In this document: piece after piece, positions 19,717 through 29,089 of the stretch | Position numbering within the stretch: position 1 is the first letter of the stretch | How the letters are laid out: each line of letters starts with the position of its first letter | Assembly: GCA_022779485.1 (NCBI GenBank) | Contig: JALFTC010000024.1 | Location: forward strand, 1 to 58,897 | Length of the DNA stretch: 58,897 nucleotides | Source: Ruminococcus sp. | Lineage (GTDB): Bacteria > Bacillota > Clostridia > Oscillospirales > Acutalibacteraceae | Direction of reading: 5' to 3' | Notes under the pieces: model-generated | Database searches by the model: none | What the model was told of the DNA's origin: nothing | Seen by the model: only the letters and a program-made list of their open reading frames with translations | Position numbers and translations under genes: made by a program

Positions 19717-22700
19717 ATGTCTTTCGTACATCTCCACTTACACACAGAATACAGCTTGCTTGACGGAGCCTGTCGCATAGACAGGCTTGCTTCAGTATGC
19801 AAAGAAAAAAATATGAACGCAGTAGCCATTACCGACCACGGTGTAATGTACGGTGTAATTGATTTTTACAGAGCCTGTAAAAAAGAGGGGATAAAGCCCA
19901 TAATCGGCTGTGAGGTGTATGTTGCCCCAAGGAGCAGGTTTGACAGTACCTTTGACTTGGACAAGGAGTATTACCATATGATTCTCCTTTGCGAAAATAA
20001 CGAGGGCTACCAAAATTTAATAAAGCTTGTTTCTCTGGGATTTACAGAGGGATTTTACAAAAAACCAAGAGTAGATAGGGAACTGCTGGAAAAATATCAC
20101 GAAGGGCTTATCTGCCTTTCAGCCTGTCTTGCAGGTGAAATTCCACGAAAAATAGTGAAAAACGATTATGAAGAGGCAAAAAAAACAGCACTTTACTATC
20201 AAAACCTATTCGGCAAGGACAACTTTTTCCTTGAACTTCAAAACCACGGAATAAGGGAAGAAGTCCTTGTAGCCGAAAAGCTAAAGACACTTTCACAGGA
20301 GATAAATGCTCCAATGGTGGTTACAAATGACTGCCACTATATTGAAAAGTCCGAGAGCAAAATGCACGAAATTCTGCTGTGCATACAGACTAACCACACA
20401 ATCCACGATGACGACAAAATGGAGTTTCAAACAGAGGAGTTTTATCTTAAAACCGAGGAAGAAATGCGTCAGCTTTTCCCCGACTTGGATGAAGCCTTTG
20501 AAAATACTCAAAAAATTGCCGACAGATGTAATGTTGAGTTTGAGTTTGGTGTTCGCAAGCTGCCAAACTTTGATGTTCCAAACAACGAGAACCATTTTGA
20601 GTATTTCAAGAGAAATTGCTATGAGGGTCTGTACCGTCACTACGGCGAAAACCCCGACAAAACCATAATAGACAGACTCCGGTACGAGCTTTCCGTCATA
20701 AATCATATGGGCTTTGTTGACTATTACCTCATTGTAAACGACTTTGTTCAGTTTGCCAAAAGGAGTGGTATTCCCGTAGGCCCCGGAAGAGGCTCCGGCG
20801 CAGGTTCCCTCTGTGCCTATTGTATCGGAATAACAGGCATTGACCCTATTAAGTACGATTTACTATTTGAGCGTTTTCTTAACCCCGAAAGGGTTTCTAT
20901 GCCCGACTTTGACATAGACTTTTGCAAGGATAGACGACCCGAGGTTATCCAGTATGTTATTGACAAGTACGGAAAGGACAAGGTAGCCCAAATTATCGCC
21001 TTTGGTACAATGGCGGCAAGGGGCGCTATTCGTGATGTGGGCAGAGCAATGGGAATTTCCTACGCACTGTGCGACAAGGTTGCAAAGCTTGTTCCCTTTG
21101 ATATAAATATGACACTTGATAAGGCGCTAAAGCTCAGTCCGGAGCTTAAAGCTATGTATCAAGGTGACAGTCAAATTAAAGAACTTATTGATATGAGCAA
21201 GGCTATTGAGGGAATGCCTCGTCACGCAACAATGCATGCCGCCGGTGTTGTTATTACAAAAGACCCTGTTTCCGACTATGTTCCTCTATCCAAAAATGAC
21301 GACAATGTAGTAACCCAGTTTACTATGACCACCTTAGAGGAGCTTGGTCTTTTAAAAATGGACTTTTTAGGTCTTAGAAACCTTACCGTTATAAGCGATG
21401 CTGTTAAAATGATAAACAGGGCAGAGCCTGACTTTAAAATAGAGGATATACCCCTTGATGATAAGGCGGTTTACGATATGATGTCAACAGGTCAGTCCGA
21501 GGGTGTTTTCCAGTTTGAAAGTCAGGGTATGAAAAATGTGTTAACCCAGCTAAAGCCGGAATCTTTAGAGGACTTAATCGCCGTAATTTCCCTTTACCGT
21601 CCCGGACCTATGGACAGTATTCCAATGTATATCGAAAACCGCCATAACCCACAGAAAGTAACCTACAAGCACCCACTCTTAAAGGATATTCTCAATGTAA
21701 CCTACGGTTGTATTGTGTATCAGGAACAGGTAATGCAGATTTTCCGCACACTTGCCGGGTACTCCTTGGGAAGAGCTGACATTGTTCGCCGTGCAATGAG
21801 CAAGAAAAAGCACAAGGTTATGGAAGAAGAAAGGCAAATCTTCATTAACGGTTATGTCAACGAAAAGGGTGAAGTTGAGGTTGAGGGTTGCCTTAGAAGA
21901 GGTGTTGACAAGGCGACAGCAATTTCCATTTACAACGATATGGAAAGTTTTGCGTCCTATGCCTTTAACAAATCCCATGCCGCTTCCTATGCAACAATAT
22001 CCTACCAAACAGCCTACCTGAAGTGCCACTACCCAAAGTACTATATGGCGGCACTACTTACAAGCGTCCTTGACAACCAAAACAAAATGGCTGTGTATAT
22101 AGAGGAATGTAACCGCATAGGAATCAAGGTTTTACCTCCAAGCGTAAACTATTCCTCACAGGGTTTTACAGTTGTTGACGACCACATTCGCTTTGGTCTT
22201 ATGGCTATAAAAAACCTTGGCAAAAATATCATTGACGCAATTGTAGAGGAAAGAAAAAAGTCAAAGTTTAAGTCCTTTTACGATTTTTGTAAGCGACTTT
22301 ACGGCAAAAATATGAACTCAAGGGGTATTGAAAGCCTTATTAAGTCAGGTGCCCTTGACAATTTGGGGGCAAACAGACGACAAATGCTCTCTGTTTACAA
22401 AAACATCCTTGACAACCTTGAATATGACAGACGAAAAAATGTAGAAGGTCAGCTTTCCTTCTTTGATATGGGCGGAAGTGACGGGGAAAATCAAACTGAA
22501 AACCAAACAGTTGAAATACCGCTGCTTTCAGAATTTCCTATTTCGGAATTACTCTCAATGGAAAAGGAAATTGCAGGTATGTACCTTAGCGGTCATCCTC
22601 TGTATGAGTACGACGCCTACATTAACCTAATCAAAACTGACAAAATCGGTGATATTATTACAAACGACAACGGTTTTTATCGTGACGGACAGCAGATAAG

Positions 22701-23265
22701 ATTGTTTGTTATAATCAATAAGATAAAAAATCAAATCACAAAATCAAACCAAATGATGTCCTTTGTCACCGTTGAAGACAGGTCAGGTTCTATTGAAACC
22801 ATCATTTTCCCAAAAACCCTTGCAGAATACGGAAATTATATCTATGAGGGGAACATCATTGAGGCTGTGGGTACAGTTAACATCAGGGAAAACGAAGACC
22901 CAAAGGTAGTGGTAAATCGAATCAGACCTGCACCGCCAAAGGACAAAATACCAACTAATATTGTTAAGGATAAAACAAGCAATAACAATATAACCAATAA
23001 AACAAATCCTGTTGAAAAAATCGGCAACAGGCCGGTTGTAAAGCCGGATAAACTGTACATTAAAATTCCCGACAGAAAGGGAGAAAAGTACAAAAAGGTG
23101 AAAAACCTTTTGGAGATTTTTTCAGGCAGTACAATGGTTATGTTCTTTGTAGAGGAGGAAAATAAGCTATATAAAGCTCCAAGACAGCTTTGGGCAGATG
23201 TAAATGATGTATTTCTTAGCGAACTACGGTATATTTTAGGAAAAGAAAATGTTGTATTCAGGTAA
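19717..23265 (+). CDS. dnaE: DNA polymerase III alpha subunit, DnaE type
   Basis: A 1182-residue replicative polymerase. The N-terminal PHP domain begins with HLHLHTEYSLLDGA. The catalytic palm contains GRGSGAGSLCAY and PDFDIDF with the catalytic aspartates at about 397, 399 and 401. Helix-hairpin-helix motifs and a C-terminal OB fold (about 1000-1090) follow. The start is taken as ATG at 19717 (MSFVHL), as in homologues; GTG at 19708 is an alternative. In low-GC bacteria with PolC, DnaE typically extends RNA primers before PolC takes over; polC is also in this window. Confidence 0.95.
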   Translation: MSFVHLHLHTEYSLLDGACRIDRLASVCKEKNMNAVAITDHGVMYGVIDFYRACKKEGIKPIIGCEVYVAPRSRFDSTFDLDKEYYHMILLCENNEGYQNLIKLVSLGFTEGFYKKPRVDRELLEKYHEGLICLSACLAGEIPRKIVKNDYEEAKKTALYYQNLFGKDNFFLELQNHGIREEVLVAEKLKTLSQEINAPMVVTNDCHYIEKSESKMHEILLCIQTNHTIHDDDKMEFQTEEFYLKTEEEMRQLFPDLDEAFENTQKIADRCNVEFEFGVRKLPNFDVPNNENHFEYFKRNCYEGLYRHYGENPDKTIIDRLRYELSVINHMGFVDYYLIVNDFVQFAKRSGIPVGPGRGSGAGSLCAYCIGITGIDPIKYDLLFERFLNPERVSMPDFDIDFCKDRRPEVIQYVIDKYGKDKVAQIIAFGTMAARGAIRDVGRAMGISYALCDKVAKLVPFDINMTLDKALKLSPELKAMYQGDSQIKELIDMSKAIEGMPRHATMHAAGVVITKDPVSDYVPLSKNDDNVVTQFTMTTLEELGLLKMDFLGLRNLTVISDAVKMINRAEPDFKIEDIPLDDKAVYDMMSTGQSEGVFQFESQGMKNVLTQLKPESLEDLIAVISLYRPGPMDSIPMYIENRHNPQKVTYKHPLLKDILNVTYGCIVYQEQVMQIFRTLAGYSLGRADIVRRAMSKKKHKVMEEERQIFINGYVNEKGEVEVEGCLRRGVDKATAISIYNDMESFASYAFNKSHAASYATISYQTAYLKCHYPKYYMAALLTSVLDNQNKMAVYIEECNRIGIKVLPPSVNYSSQGFTVVDDHIRFGLMAIKNLGKNIIDAIVEERKKSKFKSFYDFCKRLYGKNMNSRGIESLIKSGALDNLGANRRQMLSVYKNILDNLEYDRRKNVEGQLSFFDMGGSDGENQTENQTVEIPLLSEFPISELLSMEKEIAGMYLSGHPLYEYDAYINLIKTDKIGDIITNDNGFYRDGQQIRLFVIINKIKNQITKSNQMMSFVTVEDRSGSIETIIFPKTLAEYGNYIYEGNIIEAVGTVNIRENEDPKVVVNRIRPAPPKDKIPTNIVKDKTSNNNITNKTNPVEKIGNRPVVKPDKLYIKIPDRKGEKYKKVKNLLEIFSGSTMVMFFVEEENKLYKAPRQLWADVNDVFLSELRYILGKENVVFR

Positions 23266-23280
23266 AATGACAAAAAACAC

Positions 23281-23310
23281 TTGATTATTACAAGGGTTTT
23301 GTATTATAAT
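23281..23310 (+). promoter_or_regulatory. Sigma-A-type promoter of pfkA
   Basis: TTGATT (23281-23286), 18-bp spacer, TATAAT (23305-23310). Confidence 0.6.
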
Positions 23311-23353
23311 AAACACATACTTTTATAAATAAGTTATCCGGGGGGAATAAAAA

Positions 23354-24322
23354 ATGGCAAAAGATAGGATAGCAGTTTTAACAAGTGGCGGTGACGCACC
23401 GGGTATGAATGCTGTTGTAAGAGCGGTTGTTCGTACAGGTATCAACAAGGGATTTGATGTTCTTGGTATCAAAAGAGGTTACCGTGGACTTCTTAAAAAA
23501 GATTTTGTAGAAATGGATCTTCGTTCTGTAACTAATATACTCAGCCTTGGCGGTACTATTCTTTACACAGCAAGAAGCCTTGAGTTCCAAAAGCCGGAGG
23601 GCATTAAAAAGGCTGCTGAAAATTGCAGAGAGCTTGGCATTAAGGGTATGGTTGTCATTGGCGGCGACGGTTCATTTATGGGTGCAAGGGCACTTTCCGA
23701 GCAGGGAGTTCCTTGTATCGGCGTTCCCGGTACAATAGATAACGATATTGCTTGTTCCGAGTACACAGTTGGCTTTGATACAGCTATGAACACAGCAATG
23801 GAAATGGTTGATAAAATCCGTGATACTTCCCAGTCCCACGACAGATGCTCTGTTGTTGAGGTTATGGGCAGAAGATGCGGTGATATTGCACTTCAAACAG
23901 GTATCAGCTGTGGCGCAACAGCAATCCTTGTTCCTGAGGTTCCATATAACATTGAAAATGATGTTATCTCCAGAATTTTGGAAACAAAGAAGTACGGCAA
24001 ACAGCACTTTATCGTAGTTGTTGCCGAGGGTGTCGGCGGTTCTGTTGACCTTGCTAAGTATATCGAAAGAAGAACAGGCATTGAGTCCCGTGCTACAATC
24101 CTCGGTCATGTTCAGCGTGGCGGTTCACCAACACTGCGTGACAGAGTGGTTGCTTCAAGTATGGGTCACAAGGCTGTTGACCTTCTTGCAGAGGGCAAGT
24201 CAAAGCGTGTTGTTGCAATGAAGGACGGCAAGATTGTTGATTACGATATTACCGAGGCTCTTAATATGGAGAGAGTTTTTGACCAGGAACTTTACGAGAT
24301 TGCAAAGACTATCTCAATGTAA
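23354..24322 (+). CDS. pfkA: 6-phosphofructokinase, ATP-dependent
   Basis: A 322-residue PfkA that phosphorylates fructose 6-phosphate to fructose 1,6-bisphosphate, the committed step of glycolysis. The ATP motif SGGDAPGMNAVVR near the N-terminus, IGGDGSFMGA, the catalytic PGTIDND segment with its aspartates and the MGRRCGDIAL substrate loop are intact. Length matches the bacterial allosteric enzyme. It has a very strong GGGGGG ribosome binding site, its own promoter and its own terminator, so it is a single-gene unit. Confidence 0.96.
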   Translation: MAKDRIAVLTSGGDAPGMNAVVRAVVRTGINKGFDVLGIKRGYRGLLKKDFVEMDLRSVTNILSLGGTILYTARSLEFQKPEGIKKAAENCRELGIKGMVVIGGDGSFMGARALSEQGVPCIGVPGTIDNDIACSEYTVGFDTAMNTAMEMVDKIRDTSQSHDRCSVVEVMGRRCGDIALQTGISCGATAILVPEVPYNIENDVISRILETKKYGKQHFIVVVAEGVGGSVDLAKYIERRTGIESRATILGHVQRGGSPTLRDRVVASSMGHKAVDLLAEGKSKRVVAMKDGKIVDYDITEALNMERVFDQELYEIAKTISM

Positions 24323-24358
24323 TTTACACCTACTCTGCACCTATTATTATTAATATCA

Positions 24359-24390
24359 AAAGGCACAGTTTATAGCTGTGCCTTTACTTA
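24359..24390 (+). terminator. Rho-independent terminator after pfkA
   Basis: 10-bp stem AAAGGCACAG (24359-24368) and CTGTGCCTTT (24376-24385), 7-nt loop. The T tail is short, so some readthrough to the MORN gene is possible. Confidence 0.7.
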
Positions 24391-24404
24391 AAGGAAGTAA
24401 AAAT

Positions 24405-26003
24405 ATGTCGATTTTTTATCCTGATGAACTTATAATCTACGGTTTGTCTATTAACTCTTTCATACCCTTTAATGTGCAGGATGATGTTCTTGCCAAGGTG
24501 AGGAGAAACTTTTTTGAACACGGAAAACGCCAAAGTGACAAAATTGTCCAAAATATTGGAGAGGTTTCAATAAAATATACATATAATCTTGAGCGTAAAA
24601 AACCTATGAAATGGGTTGTTCAAAAGGATAAAAAAACCGTTGAAAAGTCTGTGGTTTCCTCTGTAAATTCCTACGAGATTAGAACCTACAACAATGACGG
24701 TGTGGAGATTTGCTCCTACGAATTTACCAATGACCATATTTTCAAAAAGGCAACCTTTGCCCTTGAGGGTGAAACAGTTTTGTTAATGTCAGGTAAGGAA
24801 GACGGTGCGCCTGTTCTGTATTACCGCAGTAATTCAGGCAATCACACCTTAAAGCTCCTTGAAATTAACGAGGATAGCACAGTTTTGCAAAGGCTATCGG
24901 TGAGCAATCCCTTTATCACAGCAACCGCCTTTACAAACAGAGGTCTTGTGTATTTTGGCACAGAGGAAGAGATAAGCAACATTTTATCCCAGATTGAAAG
25001 GATAAAACAAGAAATTGCTCTGGAAAATTCACCAAAGATTTACAATACACAAGAGGAAAGAGAAGGCGGTTTTAACTTTAAGGATAACGACTTTAACCTT
25101 AAAAAGAATATGAACGAATCCTTCGATATTGACAAAACAGAATATTTTTCCGAAGAAATTGATGATTCATTGGAAGAGGAATTGACTGAAGAAACAGAAA
25201 ATTCTTTTGAAGAATTAAATATTCTTGATGAATATGCTGATGATTTAGAAAAAATTGATACTTTTGCCGAAACTGATAATAGTGATAACAGGGAAGAACA
25301 AGAGCAAACTAATCAGGAAAAGGAAGAAGAAAATAATTCTAATAAAGAAATAAAAACCGAAAATGAAATTGCAGAAAACACTGTCGACACTTCAAATAAT
25401 GATGCTTACAGTGAAGAAATTTTGCGTAAGGTGATAAGCGAGATTTTGGCACAAGAGGATGAAAAGGCAAATGTTGGAGGTGACTCTCAAACTGTAAAGG
25501 AAGTAGAAAACCTTGAACAGCAACACCTTAATCAGTCAAATGATAGTGCCGACCTTATCATAAACAGTGGTGGAGAGCGTTATCTGTACTACGGTGAGCT
25601 AAACGAAAATTCGCTTCGTGACGGCTACGGAAGAACAGAGATGGACAACGGAAAGACTGCCTACGAGGGTAACTACAAGAACAATAAGCGAGATGGTTTT
25701 GGCTCTTACTACTACAAGGACGGAGGTCTTTGCTACACCGGAGAATGGAAAAACAACAAGCGTAACGGTTTTGGCTTGGGTGTTCGTTCCTCCGACGGCT
25801 CCTATCACGCCGGTGGTTGGATTGATAACAAACCAAACGGTATGGGTGTAAGATTTGACAAATACGGAAACCTTTCCTATGTTTCAAATTTCAAAGACGG
25901 AAAAGAAACAGGTCTTTGCGTTGAATTTAGGGAAGACGGAGGAATTTCCATTTTCAAGTGGATTGACGACACAAAGAAAATAATTCAAACTATTTATCCA
26001 TAA
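24405..26003 (+). CDS. MORN-repeat protein with acidic linker
   Basis: A 532-residue protein of unknown function. Residues 1 to about 210 form an unrecognised globular domain. Residues about 215-390 are very acidic and low in complexity (Glu/Asp/Asn-rich) and likely disordered. Residues about 395-520 hold four to five MORN repeats, such as YEGNYKNNKRDGFGSYYYKDG and YTGEWKNNKRNGFG. MORN repeats bind lipids or proteins in eukaryotes and occur in bacterial surface or scaffolding proteins. No signal peptide or membrane span is visible. The start at 24405 (MSIFYPDE) follows AAAGGA; an earlier in-frame ATG lies inside the pfkA terminator. Confidence 0.7.
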   Translation: MSIFYPDELIIYGLSINSFIPFNVQDDVLAKVRRNFFEHGKRQSDKIVQNIGEVSIKYTYNLERKKPMKWVVQKDKKTVEKSVVSSVNSYEIRTYNNDGVEICSYEFTNDHIFKKATFALEGETVLLMSGKEDGAPVLYYRSNSGNHTLKLLEINEDSTVLQRLSVSNPFITATAFTNRGLVYFGTEEEISNILSQIERIKQEIALENSPKIYNTQEEREGGFNFKDNDFNLKKNMNESFDIDKTEYFSEEIDDSLEEELTEETENSFEELNILDEYADDLEKIDTFAETDNSDNREEQEQTNQEKEEENNSNKEIKTENEIAENTVDTSNNDAYSEEILRKVISEILAQEDEKANVGGDSQTVKEVENLEQQHLNQSNDSADLIINSGGERYLYYGELNENSLRDGYGRTEMDNGKTAYEGNYKNNKRDGFGSYYYKDGGLCYTGEWKNNKRNGFGLGVRSSDGSYHAGGWIDNKPNGMGVRFDKYGNLSYVSNFKDGKETGLCVEFREDGGISIFKWIDDTKKIIQTIYP

Positions 26004-26034
26004 TGCTCATAAAATATATTTTTTGTAACAAACT

Positions 26035-26065
26035 ATTACCGTACCGACCGGTACGGTAATTTTTT
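26035..26065 (+). terminator. Rho-independent terminator after the MORN gene
   Basis: 10-bp perfect stem ATTACCGTAC (26035-26044) and GTACGGTAAT (26051-26060), extended by one more C-G pair, then a T run. It lies just ahead of the lipoprotein ribosome binding site. Confidence 0.85.
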
Positions 26066-26078
26066 ATGAGGTGATAAA

Positions 26079-26375
26079 ATGAAGAAGATTGTTGTACCGC
26101 TTTTCTTGGCGGCTATACTTGCATTTTCACTTGTTGGATGTGGCAAAAATAACAACAATGATAAAAACAGCTCCACAACAGCCACCACAAGCTCAACAAC
26201 AGAGTCAACCACAGAGTCCACAACAAGCAAAACACAGTCGTCAACATCAGCAACCGACAATAACAACAACGACGGTGCCGTTGATGACACTAACGGAATA
26301 ATCGGTGATGCAGGGGATGCTGTTGAGGATATCGGCGACGGTATCCAACGAGGAGTCAACGACATCATAGAGTAA
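26079..26375 (+). CDS. Small Thr/Ser-rich lipoprotein
   Basis: A 98-residue predicted lipoprotein. The signal peptide (about 1-20) ends in a lipobox LVGC with the lipidated Cys at 21. A Thr/Ser/Asn-rich linker (about 25-70) follows, then a short amphipathic C-terminus (GDAGDAVEDIGDGIQRGVNDI). Similar short lipoproteins with a low-complexity tether are frequent in Clostridia and have no assigned role. GAGGTGA lies about 6 nt before the ATG. It is flanked by terminators on both sides. Confidence 0.75.
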   Translation: MKKIVVPLFLAAILAFSLVGCGKNNNNDKNSSTTATTSSTTESTTESTTSKTQSSTSATDNNNNDGAVDDTNGIIGDAGDAVEDIGDGIQRGVNDIIE

Positions 26376-26377
26376 GA

Positions 26378-26399
26378 AAAGCACGGTTTCCCGTGCTTT
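26378..26399. terminator. Bidirectional terminator between the lipoprotein gene and sigE
   Basis: 9-bp stem AAAGCACGG (26378-26386) and CCGTGCTTT (26391-26399), loop TTTC. It serves the two convergent genes; the 3' arm overlaps the sigE stop region. Confidence 0.75.
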
Positions 26400-27093
26400 A
26401 CATATTTATTTTAAGTTCATTCCTCAGCCTTTTAATAATCTTCTTTTCCAGTCTTGAAATATAGGATTGAGAAATTCCCAACTGGTCAGCAACCTGTTTT
26501 TGTGTAAATTCCTTTTTATTGTTCAGTCCAAACCTCATTTCCATAATCAGCTTTTCCCTTGAATTTAATTTGTCCACAGCCTGAAGTAACAGCTTTTTCT
26601 CCAGTTCACTTTCAATATCCTTGTTAACAATGTCAGGTTCACTTCCCAAAATATCACTTAACAAAAGTTCGTTTCCGTCCCAGTCTGTGTTTAATGGTTC
26701 TTCAATAGAAACCTCATTTTTGGTGTTGGAGGTCTTTCTAAGGTACATCAGTATTTCGTTTTCAATGCACCTGCTGGCATATGTTGCAAGTTTTGTGCAT
26801 CTGTCGGGAGAAAATGTATTAACAGCCTTAATAAGCCCGATAGTGCCTATGGAAATCAGGTCATCTATGGGAACATTTGAATTTTCAAATTTTTTCGCTA
26901 TATATACAACAAGCCTTAGATTATGGACAATCAGCTTGTTTTTGCATTTTTCATTCCCCTGATTTATCCCATTATATAAGTCATTTTCTTCCTCTTTGGT
27001 AAGTGGAGGAGGCAGTGATTCACTGCTGTTTATGTAAAAAACATCATTCTTTAAAAAAGCCTTTTTTATTTTGTAAATAATCTCTTTAATCAT
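26398..27093 (-). CDS. sigE: RNA polymerase sporulation sigma factor SigE
   Basis: A 231-residue sigma-70 family factor, the early mother-cell sigma. Region 2 contains [30 protein letters not shown] and [19 protein letters not shown]; region 4 ends with the helix-turn-helix [25 protein letters not shown]. The first about 20 residues form an amphipathic pro-sequence, and VFYIN matches the site where SpoIIGA cleaves pro-SigE in Bacillus. It lies 4 bp after spoIIGA. sigG, often next in this cluster, is absent here. Confidence 0.95.
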   Translation of the reverse strand: MIKEIIYKIKKAFLKNDVFYINSSESLPPPLTKEEENDLYNGINQGNEKCKNKLIVHNLRLVVYIAKKFENSNVPIDDLISIGTIGLIKAVNTFSPDRCTKLATYASRCIENEILMYLRKTSNTKNEVSIEEPLNTDWDGNELLLSDILGSEPDIVNKDIESELEKKLLLQAVDKLNSREKLIMEMRFGLNNKKEFTQKQVADQLGISQSYISRLEKKIIKRLRNELKINM

Positions 27094-27097
27094 ATCA

Positions 27098-27889
27098 TCA
27101 CTCGCATATACTTTTATAGTTAAATATAGAGTTTACTTCACCCTTTAATATGTCTTTTGTAATGCCAATATACACCTCTCGGCTGATTTTATTGTTATCT
27201 ATGTAAAGCTCCTGTGGCAAAAATCCCTTTATTATACCTTCACCTCCAAGTGAATTAAAGGGTATGATTCTGTATTTGCCGTCAGGAACAATTATTTTTT
27301 CAAGTAGTTTTTCTTCTGCAAGAATAACATCACTTCCGCTGAATGGCTCTTTTATATTACAGCAGGTGTCGTATTTTGATAAAAATTCATATTCCTTTCC
27401 GTTATACTTGATTTTGATTTTGTGTATTAAACTTCCCTTATCAAACCTGATTTTGTCAATCAGCCTAAGCAAAAGATAAGCAACAGTTGTCATTATAATC
27501 AGTATAAATGGTGAAATATTAAAATATACAATACTGTTGTTAACTGATATAAAGTCACTTTTTACGGCACTCAGCATAAAAAGTATTATACCGCTAAAGC
27601 TGGTGGATATAAGGAACAGAACAAATGTCCTTTTTGCAAAAGTCCCAAAATTTTTGTACCCAAATGCAGATAAAATAAAAATTATCGTAACAAAAACCCT
27701 TATGACAAAATTGAATAAAAAATTTAAGGAGGGCAATAATATAATCATTGACGAAACACCTCCCAAAAAGGAGGCGACAATCAAACGAAATTGCCTGTAA
27801 TTTATTTTTAGTATTTTACCTGTAATACTCAGCAAAATGTAGTCAATAATTATATTAGTAAAAACAAGTGTATCAACATATACGGTCAT
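27098..27889 (-). CDS. spoIIGA: Sigma-E processing peptidase SpoIIGA
   Basis: A 263-residue membrane-linked aspartic protease that activates pro-SigE at the sporulation septum. Five or so N-terminal spans (to about residue 150) are followed by a soluble protease domain. The putative catalytic Asp174 is in [11 protein letters not shown], where Bacillus has DTGN, so the usual Gly is replaced by Cys. The start at 27889 (MTVYVD) matches the family N-terminus and has GGTGAG just upstream; an ATG 27 bp earlier lacks a ribosome binding site. It forms an operon with sigE. Confidence 0.88.
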   Translation of the reverse strand: MTVYVDTLVFTNIIIDYILLSITGKILKINYRQFRLIVASFLGGVSSMIILLPSLNFLFNFVIRVFVTIIFILSAFGYKNFGTFAKRTFVLFLISTSFSGIILFMLSAVKSDFISVNNSIVYFNISPFILIIMTTVAYLLLRLIDKIRFDKGSLIHKIKIKYNGKEYEFLSKYDTCCNIKEPFSGSDVILAEEKLLEKIIVPDGKYRIIPFNSLGGEGIIKGFLPQELYIDNNKISREVYIGITKDILKGEVNSIFNYKSICE

Positions 27890-27956
27890 CAACTCACCAA
27901 AACTATTATCCCACATAATTACATATTAAATTGTCATATGGTAGGTGAAAAATTTT

Positions 27957-28049
27957 ATGTTATTAGGCTTTATATTAGGTCTTTTTATCGGAGCGTTGTT
28001 GGGAATATTTATGATGTGTCTTTTACAGTCAAATCATGACAAACATTAA
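27957..28049 (+). CDS. DUF3789-like 30-residue membrane peptide
   Basis: A 30-codon reading frame encoding a peptide that begins MLLGFILGLFIGALLG and ends QSNHDKH. It is one hydrophobic span with small residues and a short polar tail, the plan of DUF3789-type short proteins in Clostridia. The ribosome binding site GGTAGGTGA (27940-27948) with 8-nt spacing and a following strong terminator support it as a real gene. It is divergent from spoIIGA, sharing a 67-bp intergenic region. Its function is unknown. Confidence 0.65.
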   Translation: MLLGFILGLFIGALLGIFMMCLLQSNHDKH

Positions 28050-28059
28050 GATAAAGACT

Positions 28060-28094
28060 AAACGGCTGTTGCGAATAAATGCAACAGCCGTTTT
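28060..28094 (+). terminator. Terminator after the short membrane peptide
   Basis: Perfect 13-bp stem AAACGGCTGTTGC (28060-28072) and GCAACAGCCGTTT (28081-28093), 8-nt loop, then TTTTATT-type tail. It may also slow convergent transcription from degV. Confidence 0.9.
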
Positions 28095-28126
28095 ATTACA
28101 AATATTCAGTTGTAACCTAATTTGAA

Positions 28127-28999
28127 TTAAGTCAGATTCCTTTCACCGACGCAAAGTGCCGCACACATACCCTGTCCAACATGAGTACCGATAATAGGAC
28201 CGATTTTTACAGTGATAACTTCCTTAACAAGAGGGGATAGAAGCTCCTTTAGCTTTTCAGCCTTTTCGGGACACTCTGCGTGAGCAACAAAAATTGTCTG
28301 GTTTTCAAGGTCAACACCGTCCCTTTTGATTCTGTCAACAAGAGTAGTGAATACCTTTGCATTTCCTCTAATCTTTGCAACAGCCAACAGTTTTCCCTCG
28401 TTATCTACTGAAATTAATGGCTTTATTTGAAGTGCCTTACCAAAGGTTGCTGATAATGCACCGATTCTTCCGCCCTTTTTAAGCTGGTCAAGGTCGTCAA
28501 CAACAAACCAGTGAACAATTTTCATTTTCATATCTTCAATGTATTTGCAAAGCTCATCAAAGGACGGTGACTCCTCTTGCATTTTTTTACCCGCTAAATA
28601 TGCAAGGTATCCCTCACCGGCAGACGCACAAAGTGAGTCTATAACAGTGATTTTTCTTTCGGGATATTTTTCCTTGAGTTCTTCTACGGCAATTTTACAG
28701 GTGTTGTATGTTCCGCTCATACCGGAGGTAAAGCAAATGTAAATAATATCCTTTCCCTCTTTTAGTACAGGCTCAAAGTGCTCTGCAAAGGTATCAAACT
28801 GCACCTGTGCTGTCTTGGCGTCAGCACCGTTCTTAAGTGCTTTGTAAAAGTCCTCCATAGACATTTCACGCTCGTCGAGATAATGCTTGTAGTTTTTGTC
28901 GTCAAGGCAGAACTGCATTGGTATAATTTCAATGTCAAGTTCCTTTGCAAGGCTGTCAGTAAGGTCGCAGGTCGAATCACAAAAAAGCTTATAGTTCAT
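28127..28999 (-). CDS. DegV family fatty-acid-binding protein
   Basis: A 290-residue DegV-family protein. These bind a single fatty acid and, as FakB proteins, present it to the kinase FakA for use in phospholipids. The N-terminal FCDSTCDLTDSLAKEL and the central CFTSGMSGTYNTCKIA with the conserved Ser motif are intact, as is the GGRIGALSATFGKALQIKP segment. The start at 28999 (MNYKLF) is chosen for GGAGG 9 nt upstream; an upstream in-frame ATG has none. It has its own promoter. No fakA gene is in the window. Confidence 0.88.
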   Translation of the reverse strand: MNYKLFCDSTCDLTDSLAKELDIEIIPMQFCLDDKNYKHYLDEREMSMEDFYKALKNGADAKTAQVQFDTFAEHFEPVLKEGKDIIYICFTSGMSGTYNTCKIAVEELKEKYPERKITVIDSLCASAGEGYLAYLAGKKMQEESPSFDELCKYIEDMKMKIVHWFVVDDLDQLKKGGRIGALSATFGKALQIKPLISVDNEGKLLAVAKIRGNAKVFTTLVDRIKRDGVDLENQTIFVAHAECPEKAEKLKELLSPLVKEVITVKIGPIIGTHVGQGMCAALCVGERNLT

Positions 29000-29049
29000 T
29001 ACAACAATCCTCCATATAGTAGTAATATTTATTATTTGCATTCATACTA

Positions 29050-29078
29050 ATATTAACAAAGGATAAATTGAATGTCAA
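29050..29078 (-). promoter_or_regulatory. Sigma-A-type promoter of degV
   Basis: On the minus strand TTGACA (29073-29078), 17-bp spacer, TAATAT (29050-29055). The -35 lies just ahead of the ylmC-like gene's ribosome binding site on the opposite strand. Confidence 0.75.
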
Positions 29079-29089
29079 CGGAGGCAGGT

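Noticed and set aside
19717..23265. Several reading frames antisense to dnaE, such as 20293-20706 and 21679-22029
   Set aside because: They mirror the codon structure of dnaE and show no conserved domain; the plus-strand gene explains the region.
25558..25887. Arg/Ser/Cys-rich frames across the MORN repeats
   Set aside because: Shadows of the repeated codons in the MORN gene.
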